A DNA stretch of 64,000 bases from Agromyces sp. NDB4Y10 (GTDB lineage Bacteria > Actinomycetota > Actinomycetes > Actinomycetales > Microbacteriaceae). Position 1 is the stretch's first letter. Every line of letters starts with the position of its first letter. The notes under the pieces were generated by a model, which did not search any database, was not told where the DNA came from, and saw nothing but the letters and a program-made list of their open reading frames with translations. Of the stretch, positions 8,702 to 17,724 are shown piece by piece. Location: contig NZ_LQGY01000065.1 of NCBI RefSeq assembly GCF_001620055.1, forward strand, positions 1-64,000. The letters are read 5' to 3'. The translations under genes and the position numbers were made by a program.

Positions 8702-10216
8702 CTACCCCCCGTGGGTGATCCGCCCGCCGAGCATCGTGAGTGCGACGGGCATGCGGCGCAGGTCGTCGACGGATGCCGCGACCGGGTCGAGTTCCACGAC
8801 GGCGAGGTCGGCGGTCATGCCCTCGCGCACGACGGTGCCGGCGCCGTCCGTCGATGCGGCGAGCGCCACGAACGCCTCGACGGCCTGTTCCGGATGCCAC
8901 GGGGCGCGCCCGTCGCGGGTGCGGCCGACGGCGGCCGCGATCGCGACCCACGGGTCGAGGGGCGCCACGGGCGCGTCGGACCCGAGCGCGAGTTCGACGC
9001 CGGCGGCGGCGAGGTCGCGGAGCATGAACGCCCGGTCGGTGCGTCCGGCCCAGTAGCGGTCGGCGATGTCGCGGTCGTCCATGGCGTGCTCGGGCTGCAC
9101 GCTCGCGACGATGCCGAGCCCGGCGAACCGGGCGAGGTCGTCGCGGCGCAGCAGCTGGGCGTGCTCGATGGCGGCGCGGCCGCGCCATCCGTTCGGCTGG
9201 ACGGCCTCGAGCGCGTCGAGGGCGCGTTCGTTGGCTCGGTCGCCGATGGCGTGGACGGCCGGGTCGAGGCCGATCTCGCGGGCGCGGTGGAGGTGCGGGA
9301 CGAGTTCGTCGTAGGGCACGTTGGCGACGCCGTAGGGATGCTCGTCGGGGCCGAGTCCCGGGTACGGGTCGAGGCACCACGCGGTGCGGGTGTTCAGCGA
9401 GCCGTCGGTGATGACCTTGTAGCCGCCGACGCGGACGAGCCCTCCGGTGCCGTCGACGACGTCGCCGGTGCGCAGGCCGGCTTCCGCAGCCCGCTCGAGG
9501 TGCTGCGTGTAGACGCCGAAGCGGACGCGGAGCGCGTCGAACCCGTTGCCGGCGCGTCGGGCCCAGTCGTCGCGGTTCCAGCGCATCTCGTAGTCGACGA
9601 TGCCGACGACACCGCGGGCGGCGGCGGCGCGGGCGGCGTCAGCGACCCAGTCGTCGAGCACCTGGTCGGCGACGTCGTCGAGCTCGCGGACGAGGCGGAA
9701 GCAATCGTCCTCGCGGAGCACTCCGCTGTCGCCGGCGCGGTCGAGGAGGCCGTGCCGGCGGGCCGCGGCGGTGTTGACCCAGCACGAGTGCAGATCGCCC
9801 GAGACGAGCACGACGGGCACGTCGCCGGCGACGAGGTCGAGCAGTCCGACCGACTGCCGGTCGGGCCAGAGCCCGTCGCGGTAGCCCATGCCGACGACCT
9901 CGGCGGCGCCTCGGGCGACGGATGCCGCGACGAGCTCGGCCGCCTCGGCAGCGGACCCGACGGCGCCGAGGTCGATGCGCCGGGCGGCCATGGCCCACTG
10001 CGCCATGTGGACGTGGCGGTCCCACAGTCCGGGGACGAGCACGCGGCCGTCGAGGTCCCGGCGCTCGACGCCGGCGACGTCGGGCAGTCCGCCCGCCGGC
10101 GCGATGGTCTGCACGAGGCCGTCGGCGACGTGCACGTCGAGCACCGCGTCCGATCCCGGCATGCGGACGCCGGCGAGGACGAGGGCGGCCGGCGCGGCCG
10201 CATCCGCCGCGCTCAC
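8702..10216 (-). CDS. Amidohydrolase family 3 protein (YtcJ-like)
   Basis: About 504 residues. N- and C-terminal beta-sandwich segments flank a TIM-barrel metal-dependent hydrolase. The metal-binding HxH is in VPGLWDRHVHMAQ (about residue 60). Later family motifs include GGYKVITDGSLNTRTA (candidate Lys ligand), AIGDRANERALDALE and ALGSDAPVAPLDP with the catalytic Asp. YtcJ-like proteins hydrolyse C-N bonds in unknown substrates; the substrate here is not predictable. The start is GTG at 10216, which overlaps the PaiB-like stop in a GTGA arrangement, so translation is coupled. It is the last gene of the rpiB-nei2-PaiB-amidohydrolase series. A longer in-frame upstream reading (to 10789) is only a shadow of the preceding gene. 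Confidence 0.9.
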   Translation of the reverse strand: MSAADAAAPAALVLAGVRMPGSDAVLDVHVADGLVQTIAPAGGLPDVAGVERRDLDGRVLVPGLWDRHVHMAQWAMAARRIDLGAVGSAAEAAELVAASVARGAAEVVGMGYRDGLWPDRQSVGLLDLVAGDVPVVLVSGDLHSCWVNTAAARRHGLLDRAGDSGVLREDDCFRLVRELDDVADQVLDDWVADAARAAAARGVVGIVDYEMRWNRDDWARRAGNGFDALRVRFGVYTQHLERAAEAGLRTGDVVDGTGGLVRVGGYKVITDGSLNTRTAWCLDPYPGLGPDEHPYGVANVPYDELVPHLHRAREIGLDPAVHAIGDRANERALDALEAVQPNGWRGRAAIEHAQLLRRDDLARFAGLGIVASVQPEHAMDDRDIADRYWAGRTDRAFMLRDLAAAGVELALGSDAPVAPLDPWVAIAAAVGRTRDGRAPWHPEQAVEAFVALAASTDGAGTVVREGMTADLAVVELDPVAASVDDLRRMPVALTMLGGRITHGG

Positions 10217-10857
10217 GCGCGAGCCGCCCGGAGCGCCTCGTGGGTGCGCCGCATCTCGGCGGCGAGCGCGGGGCTCGCGTACGGCCCGTCGCCCTCGAGT
10301 TCGGCGATGATGCGGTCGACGGTCTCGGCGGGTCGGTTCTGGCTCATCTTGTTCTTCGCGACGAAGCGGGTGATCGGAATCCGGAGGCCGACGGTGCCCG
10401 CGGCGATCCGTTCGGCGTAGGCGGCGTTCTCGGGCGTGGAGCGCATGCCGCGCGGCTCGGGCATCCGCTGCTCGAAGTGGTCGACGAGCGCGTCGAGCAC
10501 GCGGAGGTTCTCGTCGGGTTCGAGCAGCTCGGGGGTCCCGTGCAGGTGCGCGGTGATGAAGTTCCACGTCGGCACGGCCGGGTTCGCGTCGTACCAGCCG
10601 GGCGAGATGTACCCGTGGGGTCCCTGCACGATGACGAGCACCTCGTGGCGGCCGAGCTCGTGCACCTGCTCGTCGGGGCGTCCGACGTGGGTGAGGAGCG
10701 CGATGCCATCGGCGCGTTCGTCGAGGAGGACGGGGTAGTGCGAGGCGACGAGGCCCGCGGCATCCGTCATCGACACGATCGTCGCCCACGGGTGCTCACG
10801 GATGAGGCGCTTCACGCCCTCCTCGCTCGCGAGGGTGAAGCTCGGGTTCTGTCTCAT
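10213..10857 (-). CDS. PaiB-like FMN-binding protein
   Basis: A 214-residue protein of the PaiB/FMN-binding split-barrel family. Recognisable segments are the N-terminal MRQNPSFTLASEEGVKRLI, the WATIVSMTDAAGLVASHYPVLLD strand pair, GPHGYISPGWYDANPAVPTWNF and the C-terminal RIPITRFVAKNKMSQNRPAE. B. subtilis PaiB is described as a negative regulator of sporulation and degradative enzymes, but most homologues are simply FMN-binding proteins with no helix-turn-helix. No obvious DNA-binding domain is seen here. It lies 7 bp after nei2 and overlaps the amidohydrolase start by 4 bp, so all are probably co-transcribed from the rpiB promoter. Confidence 0.9.
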   Translation of the reverse strand: MRQNPSFTLASEEGVKRLIREHPWATIVSMTDAAGLVASHYPVLLDERADGIALLTHVGRPDEQVHELGRHEVLVIVQGPHGYISPGWYDANPAVPTWNFITAHLHGTPELLEPDENLRVLDALVDHFEQRMPEPRGMRSTPENAAYAERIAAGTVGLRIPITRFVAKNKMSQNRPAETVDRIIAELEGDGPYASPALAAEMRRTHEALRAARA

Positions 10858-10864
10858 GCGGCTC

Positions 10865-11869
10865 CTATGCCTGGCAGTTCGGGCACCAGTAGAGCTTGCG
10901 GGCGCCCATCTCCTCGAGGGCGATGTTCGTGCCGCACACCCGGCACGGGAGCCCTTCGCGCTTGTAGACCCAGTGGCGGTCGTCGCGGTTGGCCATGGCG
11001 GCGCGCCACGCCTCGCCCTCGAGGCCGTCCATCGTCATCATCTGCCCGGTCTCGACGCCGATGCGGAGCAGCCGCGACCAGTCGCGCCAGAGTTCGCGCA
11101 CGGTCTCGTCGGGGACGAGGCGGCCCGGGGTGTGCGGGTTCAGCCGGGCGCGGAAGAGCAGTTCGGCGCGGTAGACGTTCCCGATGCCCGAGACCGCGTT
11201 CTGGTCCATGAGGAGCAGCCCGATCGGGGTGGGCTTGCGGCGGACGACGCTCGTGAACCGTTCCTCGGCGTCGGGGCCGTCGTCGAGCAGCGGGTCGGGG
11301 CCGAGCCGTGCGACGACCTGCTCGACCTGCGCCGGATCGAGCACCTCGCACGCGGTCGGGCCGCGGAGGTCGGCGACGACGGTCTCGGTCAGCAGGCGCA
11401 CGCGCACCTGGCCGACGGGCTCGGGCGGGAAGGTCTCGAACCCGTTCTGCTCCTGCTCGGACTCCGACATGCGCAGTCGCGTGCGCCTCGGCGCGCCGAT
11501 CGAGGTCAGCGAGTTCTCGCCGGCCGAGTCGAGGACCACCGCGTCGGGGTTCGGCGAGTCGAGGAACGTGCCCTTCTGGTTCGTCTGACCCATCCGCCCG
11601 TTCGACGACGCGATGGTCGCATCCATCAGGATGTCGCCCGCGAAGTCCCACGCCCCGTACATGCCGAGGTGCACCCGCAGCCAGCGGTCGCCCTCGAAGC
11701 CGAGGAACATCTGCTTGCCCACGGCGCGGGCATCCGTCATCCGCCGGCCATCGAGGTCGGCTGCGCCCTCCGCGAAGCGCCCCTGCGGACTCGACGCGCG
11801 CACGACGTGCCCGACGAAGTTCCGCTCGAACTGGCGCGTGATGCGGTGGACGGAATGGCCCTCGGGCAC
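10865..11869 (-). CDS. nei2: Fpg/Nei-family DNA glycosylase (Nei2-type)
   Basis: A 334-residue base-excision repair DNA glycosylase/AP lyase. It begins MPEGHSVHR: after Met removal Pro1 is the nucleophile and Glu2 the catalytic acid; the His in place of the more common Asp/Thr context is usual for Nei2. The H2TH region contains LLMDQNAVSGIGNVYRAELLFRA. A C-terminal zinc finger of the form CxxC...CxxC is present (CRVCG and CPNCQ). The middle has a Ser/Glu/Asn-rich insertion. M. tuberculosis nei2 (Rv2464c) also sits next to rpiB (Rv2465c). It starts 5 bp after the rpiB stop. Likely substrates are oxidised pyrimidines. Confidence 0.93.
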   Translation of the reverse strand: MPEGHSVHRITRQFERNFVGHVVRASSPQGRFAEGAADLDGRRMTDARAVGKQMFLGFEGDRWLRVHLGMYGAWDFAGDILMDATIASSNGRMGQTNQKGTFLDSPNPDAVVLDSAGENSLTSIGAPRRTRLRMSESEQEQNGFETFPPEPVGQVRVRLLTETVVADLRGPTACEVLDPAQVEQVVARLGPDPLLDDGPDAEERFTSVVRRKPTPIGLLLMDQNAVSGIGNVYRAELLFRARLNPHTPGRLVPDETVRELWRDWSRLLRIGVETGQMMTMDGLEGEAWRAAMANRDDRHWVYKREGLPCRVCGTNIALEEMGARKLYWCPNCQA

Positions 11870-11874
11870 GCGCG

Positions 11875-12378
11875 CTACTCCCCCGCGACGGGCGCGGCCA
11901 CGCCCTTGCCGGCGATGTCGCCCGTGGTCTCGTACTCGGCCAGCTGCGCGATGCGGCGCACGTGGCGCTCATCGCCCGAGAACGGCTCGGCGATGAACGC
12001 GTCGATGTAGCGGATCGCCTCCTCCACCGTGTGCTGCCGGGCGCCGATCGAGATGACGTTGGCGTCGTTGTGCTGCCGCGCGAGGATCGCCGTGTCCATG
12101 CTCCACACGAGCGCTGCACGGATGCCGCGCACCTTGTTCGCGGCGATCTGCTCGCCGTTGCCCGAGCCGCCGAACACGATGCCGAGCGTCTTCACGCCGG
12201 CCGCCTGGTCGTGCGCCACGGCGAGCGCGGCGTTGATGCAGAAGGCCGGGTAGTCGTCGAGCGGGTCGTAGTCGGCGGGGCCGTGGTCGACGACCTCGTG
12301 GCCGCCGTTGGTGAGGTGCGCCTGCAGCGTCCGGCTGAACTCGAGGCCGGCGTGGTCGGTCGCGATGTGGATGCGCAT
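11875..12378 (-). CDS. rpiB: Ribose-5-phosphate isomerase B
   Basis: A 167-residue RpiB/LacAB-family enzyme interconverting ribose-5-phosphate and ribulose-5-phosphate in the pentose phosphate pathway. The N-terminus MRIHIATDHAGLEF carries the phosphate-contacting Asp-His. GIVFGGSGNGEQIAANKVRGIRAA is the anion-hole segment; Ser rather than Cys precedes GNG, as in actinobacterial RpiB. ISIGARQHTVEEA completes the site. It is the first gene of the four-gene minus-strand operon and has a leaderless promoter: TAGACT sits 6 nt upstream of the ATG. Confidence 0.96.
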   Translation of the reverse strand: MRIHIATDHAGLEFSRTLQAHLTNGGHEVVDHGPADYDPLDDYPAFCINAALAVAHDQAAGVKTLGIVFGGSGNGEQIAANKVRGIRAALVWSMDTAILARQHNDANVISIGARQHTVEEAIRYIDAFIAEPFSGDERHVRRIAQLAEYETTGDIAGKGVAAPVAGE

Positions 12379-12384
12379 GGGGCA

Positions 12385-12390
12385 AGTCTA
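12385..12390 (-). promoter_or_regulatory. rpiB -10 element (leaderless)
   Basis: TAGACT on the minus strand ends 6 nt before the rpiB ATG at 12378, so the transcript should begin at or near the start codon. It probably drives rpiB, nei2, the PaiB-like gene and the amidohydrolase gene. Confidence 0.6.
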
Positions 12391-12429
12391 GGGAGCGGCG
12401 CACCCCTCCCGGGCGAGGTGAGGCGGGGC

Positions 12430-12435
12430 TAGGCT
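12430..12435 (+). promoter_or_regulatory. pepN -10 element
   Basis: TAGGCT lies about 66 nt upstream of the first aminopeptidase start at 12502, leaving a leader that ends in a GGAGAG ribosome site. It is about 40 bp from the divergent rpiB -10. Confidence 0.45.
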
Positions 12436-12501
12436 GTTCGGGTTGCCCGGGCCCACGAACGCCCGCGGCGACGCATCCGTTCGACGCAGATGGAGAGCCG
12501 A

Positions 12502-15054
12502 GTGCCTGGAGAGAACCTCACCCGCATCGAAGCCGAGGAGCGCGCCGCGCTCGTCACGGTGCACGACTACGACGTCCGGCTGGACGTCACGACGGGCCCG
12601 GAGGTGTTCCGGACCGAGACGACGGTGCGCTTCAGCGCGCGCGAGGGCGCGTCGACGTTCATCGACGCCATCACGGCCGCCGTGCACTCGGTGACGCTGA
12701 ACGGGGAGTCGCTCGACCCCGCCGAGGTGAGCGACGGCGTGCGGATCCAGCTGCCGAACCTGAAGGACGAGAACTCGCTCACCGTCGTCGCCGACGGCCG
12801 GTACATGCACACGGGCGAGGGCCTGCACCGCTTCGTCGACCCGGTCGACGACGAGGTGTACCTCTACACCCAGTTCGAGGTGCCGGACTCGCGCCGCATG
12901 TTCGCGGTGTTCGAGCAGCCCGACCTGAAGGCGGCGTTCCGGTTCACGGTGACGGCTCCCGCGCACTGGCAGGTCGTGTCGAACTCCCCGACGCCCGAGC
13001 CGGTGGTCGCCCACGAGGGCGCGACGACGTGGGCGTTCGAACCCACCCCGCGGATCTCGAGCTACATCACGGCACTCATCGCCGGGCCGTACGACGTCGT
13101 GCGCGACGAGCTCACGAGCGCCGACGGCCGGGTGATCCCGCTCGGCGTGTTCGCCCGCAAGAGCCTGTCGGAGTACCTCGACGCGGACTACATCTTCGAG
13201 AAGACCAAGCAGGGCTTCGAGTACTTCGAGCGCAAGTTCGGCGTTCCCTACCCGTTCGCGAAGTACGACCAGCTGTTCGTCCCCGAGTACAACGCGGGCG
13301 CGATGGAGAACGCGGGGGCGGTGACGTTCACCGAGGTGTACGTGTTCCGCTCGAAGGTGACCGACGCCGTCAAGGAGCGGCGCGTCGTGACGATCCTGCA
13401 CGAGCTCGCCCACATGTGGTTCGGCGACCTCGTGACCATGAAGTGGTGGAACGACCTCTGGCTGAACGAGTCGTTCGCCGAATGGGCTTCGACGATCGCG
13501 ACCGCGGAGGCCACCGAGTGGCACGGCGCGTGGACCACGTTCAACGCCATGGAGAAGAGCTGGGCCTACCGCCAGGACCAGCTGCCCTCGACCCACCCGA
13601 TCGTCGCGGAGATCCGCGACCTCGAGGACGTGCTGGTGAACTTCGACGGCATCACCTACGCCAAGGGCGGCTCGGTGCTGAAGCAGCTCGTCGCGTGGGT
13701 CGGCGTCGACGAGTTCTTCGCGGGCGTCTCGGCGTACTTCCGCAAGCACGCGTGGGGCAACACGACCCTCGCCGACCTGCTCGCCGAGCTCGAGGTCTCG
13801 AGCGGCCGCGACCTGTCGGGCTGGTCGAAGCTCTGGCTCGAGACGGCCGGCGTCAACACGCTCCGCCCCGAGATCGAGGTCGACGACGAGGGCCGCATCA
13901 CCTCCTTCGCGGTGCTCCAGTCGGCCGTCGCCGAGTACCCGACGATCCGCCCGCACCGCCTCGCCATCGGCTTCTACAACCTGTCCGAGGGCAAGCTGGT
14001 GCGCGACCACCGCGTCGAGCTCGACGTCGACGGGGAGCGCACCGAGGTCGGCGAGCTCGTGGGTCTCCCGCGCCCGCACCTCGTGCTGCTGAACGACGAC
14101 GACCTCGCGTACGCGAAGATCCGCCTCGACCAGGCGTCGCACGGCGTGGCGCTCGGCAACCTCTCCGAGATCGACGACCCGCTGGCGCGCGCGCTCGTGT
14201 GGGGCTCGGTGTGGGACGCCACGCGCGACGGCGAGACCCGCGCGAGCGACTACCTCGCCCTGGTGCTCGGCAACATCGCGAGCGAGACCGAGTCGACGAC
14301 CCTGCGCATCGTGCTCGCCAACTCGATCCTCGCCGCGAGCGCCTACATCGAGCCCGCCCGCCGGGCCGACGCGCTCCGCCAGCTCGCCGACGGGTTCTGG
14401 GAGCTCGCGAGCCAGGCCGAGCCCGGGAGCGACGCCCAGTTCCAGTTCGTGAAGGCGTTCGCGTCGATCGCCGAGCACGGCACGCATCAGGAGGACCTCC
14501 TCGCGCTCTACAACGGCGTGCTCTCGCTCGACGGCCTCGCGGTCGACACCGACCTCGGCTGGGAGCTGCTCGTCGCGCTCGCCGCGGCCGGTCGCGCCGA
14601 CGACGGCGACATCGACGCGCGCCTCGCGACCGACGACACGGCGACCGGCCGCGAGGCGGCCGCGAAGGCCCGCGCCGCGATGCCCACGCCCGAGGCGAAG
14701 GAGCGCGCCTGGTCGTCGCTCGTCGACGTGGACACCGCGTCGAACTCGGTCGTCCGCGACACCGCCGCCGGGTTCCTCCGCGCGGTCGACCCGGCGCTGC
14801 TCGAGGCGTTCGTGGAGCGGTACTTCGGCATGATCGGGCGCATCTGGGAGGAGCGCAGCTACGCGATCGCCGAGAAGCTCGTCGACGGGCTCTACCCGTC
14901 GCCGCTCGCGAACGCCGCGCTGGTCGACGCGAGCCGCGGATGGCTCGACGCCAACCCGGACGCGCCGCCCGCGCTGCGCCGCCTGGTCGTCGAGAGCCTC
15001 GCCGGCGTCGAGCGCGCGATCGCCGCGCAGGCGCGCGACGCGCAGGATGCGTAG
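12502..15054 (+). CDS. pepN: Aminopeptidase N (M1), first tandem copy
   Basis: An 850-residue M1 zinc aminopeptidase of the actinobacterial PepN type, which removes N-terminal residues from peptides in the cytosol. The exopeptidase motif GAMEN is at about 266-270 (NAGAMENAGAVTF). The zinc site HELAH is at about 300-304, and the third ligand Glu is in WLNESFAEW. An ERAP1-like C-terminal domain follows. The GTG at 12502 is chosen because GGAGAG precedes it and the protein then begins VPGENLTRIEAEERA, as in the family; an in-frame ATG at 12490 would place the start before that site. Only 3 bp separate it from the second copy, so the two are co-transcribed. It corresponds in position to M. tuberculosis Rv2467. 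Confidence 0.96.
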   Translation: MPGENLTRIEAEERAALVTVHDYDVRLDVTTGPEVFRTETTVRFSAREGASTFIDAITAAVHSVTLNGESLDPAEVSDGVRIQLPNLKDENSLTVVADGRYMHTGEGLHRFVDPVDDEVYLYTQFEVPDSRRMFAVFEQPDLKAAFRFTVTAPAHWQVVSNSPTPEPVVAHEGATTWAFEPTPRISSYITALIAGPYDVVRDELTSADGRVIPLGVFARKSLSEYLDADYIFEKTKQGFEYFERKFGVPYPFAKYDQLFVPEYNAGAMENAGAVTFTEVYVFRSKVTDAVKERRVVTILHELAHMWFGDLVTMKWWNDLWLNESFAEWASTIATAEATEWHGAWTTFNAMEKSWAYRQDQLPSTHPIVAEIRDLEDVLVNFDGITYAKGGSVLKQLVAWVGVDEFFAGVSAYFRKHAWGNTTLADLLAELEVSSGRDLSGWSKLWLETAGVNTLRPEIEVDDEGRITSFAVLQSAVAEYPTIRPHRLAIGFYNLSEGKLVRDHRVELDVDGERTEVGELVGLPRPHLVLLNDDDLAYAKIRLDQASHGVALGNLSEIDDPLARALVWGSVWDATRDGETRASDYLALVLGNIASETESTTLRIVLANSILAASAYIEPARRADALRQLADGFWELASQAEPGSDAQFQFVKAFASIAEHGTHQEDLLALYNGVLSLDGLAVDTDLGWELLVALAAAGRADDGDIDARLATDDTATGREAAAKARAAMPTPEAKERAWSSLVDVDTASNSVVRDTAAGFLRAVDPALLEAFVERYFGMIGRIWEERSYAIAEKLVDGLYPSPLANAALVDASRGWLDANPDAPPALRRLVVESLAGVERAIAAQARDAQDA

Positions 15055-15057
15055 TCG

Positions 15058-17619
15058 ATGGGCCGCCCCGACCTGACCCGGGCGGAGGCCGAGGAGCGCG
15101 CGGCGCTCCTCGGCTCCCCCGCCTACGACGTGACGCTCGACCTCACCGGCGACGACGGCCGCTTCCGCTCCGAGACGATCGCGCGGTTCGCTGCGACGCC
15201 CGGCGCGTCGACGTTCATCGAGTCGACCACGGCCGAGCTGCACGAGGTGGTCCTGAACGGGGTGGCCCTCGACCCGGCGACCGTCTCCGACGGGTATCGC
15301 ATCCGTCTCGAGGGGCTCGCCGCCGAGAACGAGCTCCGCGTCGTGTCGACGCGCGACTACACGAACACGGGCGAGGGGCTGCACCGGTTCGTCGACCCCG
15401 TCGACGGCGAGGCGTACCTCTACACGGAGTTCGCGGTCGCCGAGGCGAACCGGGTGTACGCGGTGTTCGACCAGCCCGACCTGAAGGCCGCGGTCCGCTT
15501 CACCATCACCGCGCCCGCGCACTGGACGGTGCTGAGCAACGCGCCCTCGCCCGAACCCGCCCCCGGCGCGGCATCCGGCACCGCCACGTGGTCGTTCGAG
15601 ACCGGACCGGTCATCTCGAGCTACATCGTCGCGATCATCGCCGGACCGTACGCGTCGTGGCGGGCGTCGGCGACGAGCACCGACGGCCGCGAGGTGCCGC
15701 TCGGGCTGTTCACGCGCCGGTCGCTCGCGCAGTACGCCGAGCCCGAGGTCATGTTCGAGCTCGTGCGCGACGGTCTCGCGTTCTACGAGACCGCATTCGG
15801 CGTGCCGTACCCGTACGGCAAGTACGACCAGATCTTCGTGCCCGAGTACAACTGGGGCGCGATGGAGAACGTCGGGGCGGTGACCTTCAACGAGGGCTAC
15901 CTCTTCCGCTCGCGCGTCTCCGACGCCCGACGGGAGCAGCGCGCCATCGTCGTGCTCCACGAGCTCAGCCACATGTGGTTCGGCAACTCGGTGACCATGC
16001 GGTGGTGGAACGACCTGTGGCTGAACGAGTCGTTCGCGACCTGGGCGTCCACGCTCGCGACGTCCCGCATCACCGAGTTCGCCGACGTGTGGGCGACGTT
16101 CGCGACCGACGAGAAGACGCACGCCGCCGAGCAGGACCAGCTGCCGTCGACGCACCCGATCGTCGCTGTCATCGACGACATCGGCGACGTCGAGGTGAAC
16201 TTCGACGCGATCACTTATGACAAGGGCGCGTCGGTGCTGAAGCAGCTCGTCGCCTGGGTGGGGCTCGACGCGTTCCAGCGCGGCGTCGGCGCCTACCTCG
16301 CGAAGCACGCCGGCGGCAACGCGACCCTCGCCGACCTGCTCGCCGAGCTCGAGGCGGCCAGCGGCCGCGACCTCGCCGACTGGTCGTCGCGGTGGCTCGA
16401 GACCGCCGGCGTGAACACGCTGCGCCTCGAGGTCGAGACGGATGCCGCGGGCACGATCACCGCCGCGCGCGTGCTGCAGACGGCGGCCGCATCCCACCCG
16501 ACGCTTCGGCCGCACCGCATCGCGATCGGCGCCTATGACCGCGTCGGCGACCGCCTCGCTCGGGTGCACCGCGTCGAGCTCGACATCGACGGCGCCGCCA
16601 CCGAGGTGAGCGAGCTCGTCGGGCTCGCCCGGCCCGCCCTCCTGCTCGTGAACGACGACGACCTCACCTATGCGAAGGTCCGGCTCGACGCCCCGTCGTT
16701 CGCCACCGCCCGCGACCGCCTCGCCGAGCTCGACGACCCGGTCGCGCGGGCCGTGATCCTCGGGTCGGCGTGGGACGCCGTGCGCGACGCCGAGCAGCCC
16801 GCGTCCGACTTCGTGCGCCTGGTCGTCGCGAACGCGGGCCACGAGACGCAGTCCGCCGCGCGCGGGCTCGCGCTCGCCCGGCTCGAGTTCGCCGTGTCGC
16901 GCTACCTCGCGGACGAGCACCGCGACGCCCTCGCCGAGGAGGCCGCCGACGCGATCTGGGCGCTCGCCGAACTCGCACCCGCCGGCTCGGACGCGCAGCT
17001 GCAGTTCGCCAAGGCGTTCACGCGCCTCGCGTGCGTGCCGGCCCACGCCGACGTGCTCGGCGAGCTCGCGAGCGGACGCACCCGACTCGAGGGGCTCGAC
17101 ATCGACCTCGACCTGCGCTGGGAGATCACCATCGCCCGCGCCGCGCTCGGTGCGGCATCCGACGACGAGATCGACGAGGCGCTCGCCGCCGACGACACGG
17201 CGAAGGGCCGCCAGCTCGCCGAGACCGCGCGCGCCGCACGACCCGACCAGGCCGCGAAGGATGCCGCGTGGCGCCGGGTCGCGACCGACGCGTCGCTCTC
17301 GAACGACGTGGCCCGCGCCATCGCCGACGGCTGGCAGCGCACCATCGACCCGGCGCTGCTCGCCGGCACGGTCGACGACTACCTGGGGATGCTCGAGGGC
17401 GTCTGGGCCGAGCGCAGCTTCACCATGGCCTCGCTCATCGTCCGCCGGCTCTTCCCCGCCCCGGTCGTCGACGCCGAGCTCGCGCGCCGCACGCGCGCGT
17501 GGCTCGACGCGCACCCGGAGCCGGCGCCGCTGCACCGGCTCGTCGCCGAGCAGCTGTCGGAACTCGAGCGGGCGCTCGCCGCGCGGGAGCGCGACGCGGC
17601 ATCCGTCACCCGGGACTGA
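15058..17619 (+). CDS. pepN: Aminopeptidase N (M1), second tandem copy
   Basis: An 853-residue paralogue of the preceding gene with the same domain order and start (MGRPDLTRAEAEERAALL). GAMEN is conserved in NWGAMENVGAVTF, the zinc site is HELSH at about 301-305, and the third ligand is in WLNESFATW, so it should be active. Differences from copy one lie in the GAMEN flank (Trp for Ala), the HELSH/HELAH position and the C-terminal domain, suggesting different peptide preferences after an old duplication. It carries more GGATGCC-type motifs than copy one (four against none). A strong hairpin follows at 17634-17671. Confidence 0.95.
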   Translation: MGRPDLTRAEAEERAALLGSPAYDVTLDLTGDDGRFRSETIARFAATPGASTFIESTTAELHEVVLNGVALDPATVSDGYRIRLEGLAAENELRVVSTRDYTNTGEGLHRFVDPVDGEAYLYTEFAVAEANRVYAVFDQPDLKAAVRFTITAPAHWTVLSNAPSPEPAPGAASGTATWSFETGPVISSYIVAIIAGPYASWRASATSTDGREVPLGLFTRRSLAQYAEPEVMFELVRDGLAFYETAFGVPYPYGKYDQIFVPEYNWGAMENVGAVTFNEGYLFRSRVSDARREQRAIVVLHELSHMWFGNSVTMRWWNDLWLNESFATWASTLATSRITEFADVWATFATDEKTHAAEQDQLPSTHPIVAVIDDIGDVEVNFDAITYDKGASVLKQLVAWVGLDAFQRGVGAYLAKHAGGNATLADLLAELEAASGRDLADWSSRWLETAGVNTLRLEVETDAAGTITAARVLQTAAASHPTLRPHRIAIGAYDRVGDRLARVHRVELDIDGAATEVSELVGLARPALLLVNDDDLTYAKVRLDAPSFATARDRLAELDDPVARAVILGSAWDAVRDAEQPASDFVRLVVANAGHETQSAARGLALARLEFAVSRYLADEHRDALAEEAADAIWALAELAPAGSDAQLQFAKAFTRLACVPAHADVLGELASGRTRLEGLDIDLDLRWEITIARAALGAASDDEIDEALAADDTAKGRQLAETARAARPDQAAKDAAWRRVATDASLSNDVARAIADGWQRTIDPALLAGTVDDYLGMLEGVWAERSFTMASLIVRRLFPAPVVDAELARRTRAWLDAHPEPAPLHRLVAEQLSELERALAARERDAASVTRD

Positions 17620-17633
17620 ACCGGGCCGGCAGG

Positions 17634-17671
17634 GCGCGGTGGGCGCGATCGGACGACGCCGCCCACCGCGC
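17634..17671 (+). terminator. Perfect 12-bp hairpin after pepN pair
   Basis: GCGCGGTGGGCG (17634-17645) and CGCCCACCGCGC (17660-17671) are perfect complements around a 14-nt loop. No T-tract follows, as is common for actinobacterial terminators. It separates the aminopeptidase pair from the mscS promoter. Confidence 0.65.
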
Positions 17672-17710
17672 ACCCGACCGACGTGCAGCTTCCGCCGACC
17701 CGGCGTCCAA

Positions 17711-17716
17711 TAGACT
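17711..17716 (+). promoter_or_regulatory. mscS-glbO -10 element
   Basis: TAGACT ends 8 nt before the ATG at 17725; the transcript is probably leaderless or nearly so. Confidence 0.6.
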
Positions 17717-17724
17717 TCCGGACC

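Noticed and set aside
7109-10420. Open frame of about 1100 codons on the plus strand opposite the multicopper oxidase and amidohydrolase genes
   Set aside because: Antisense shadow; no ribosome site, no domain, His/Gly/Arg-rich pseudo-sequence.
10217-10789. N-terminal extension of the amidohydrolase upstream of 10216
   Set aside because: Arg/Pro-rich shadow of the PaiB-like gene; the family start and GTGA overlap support 10216.
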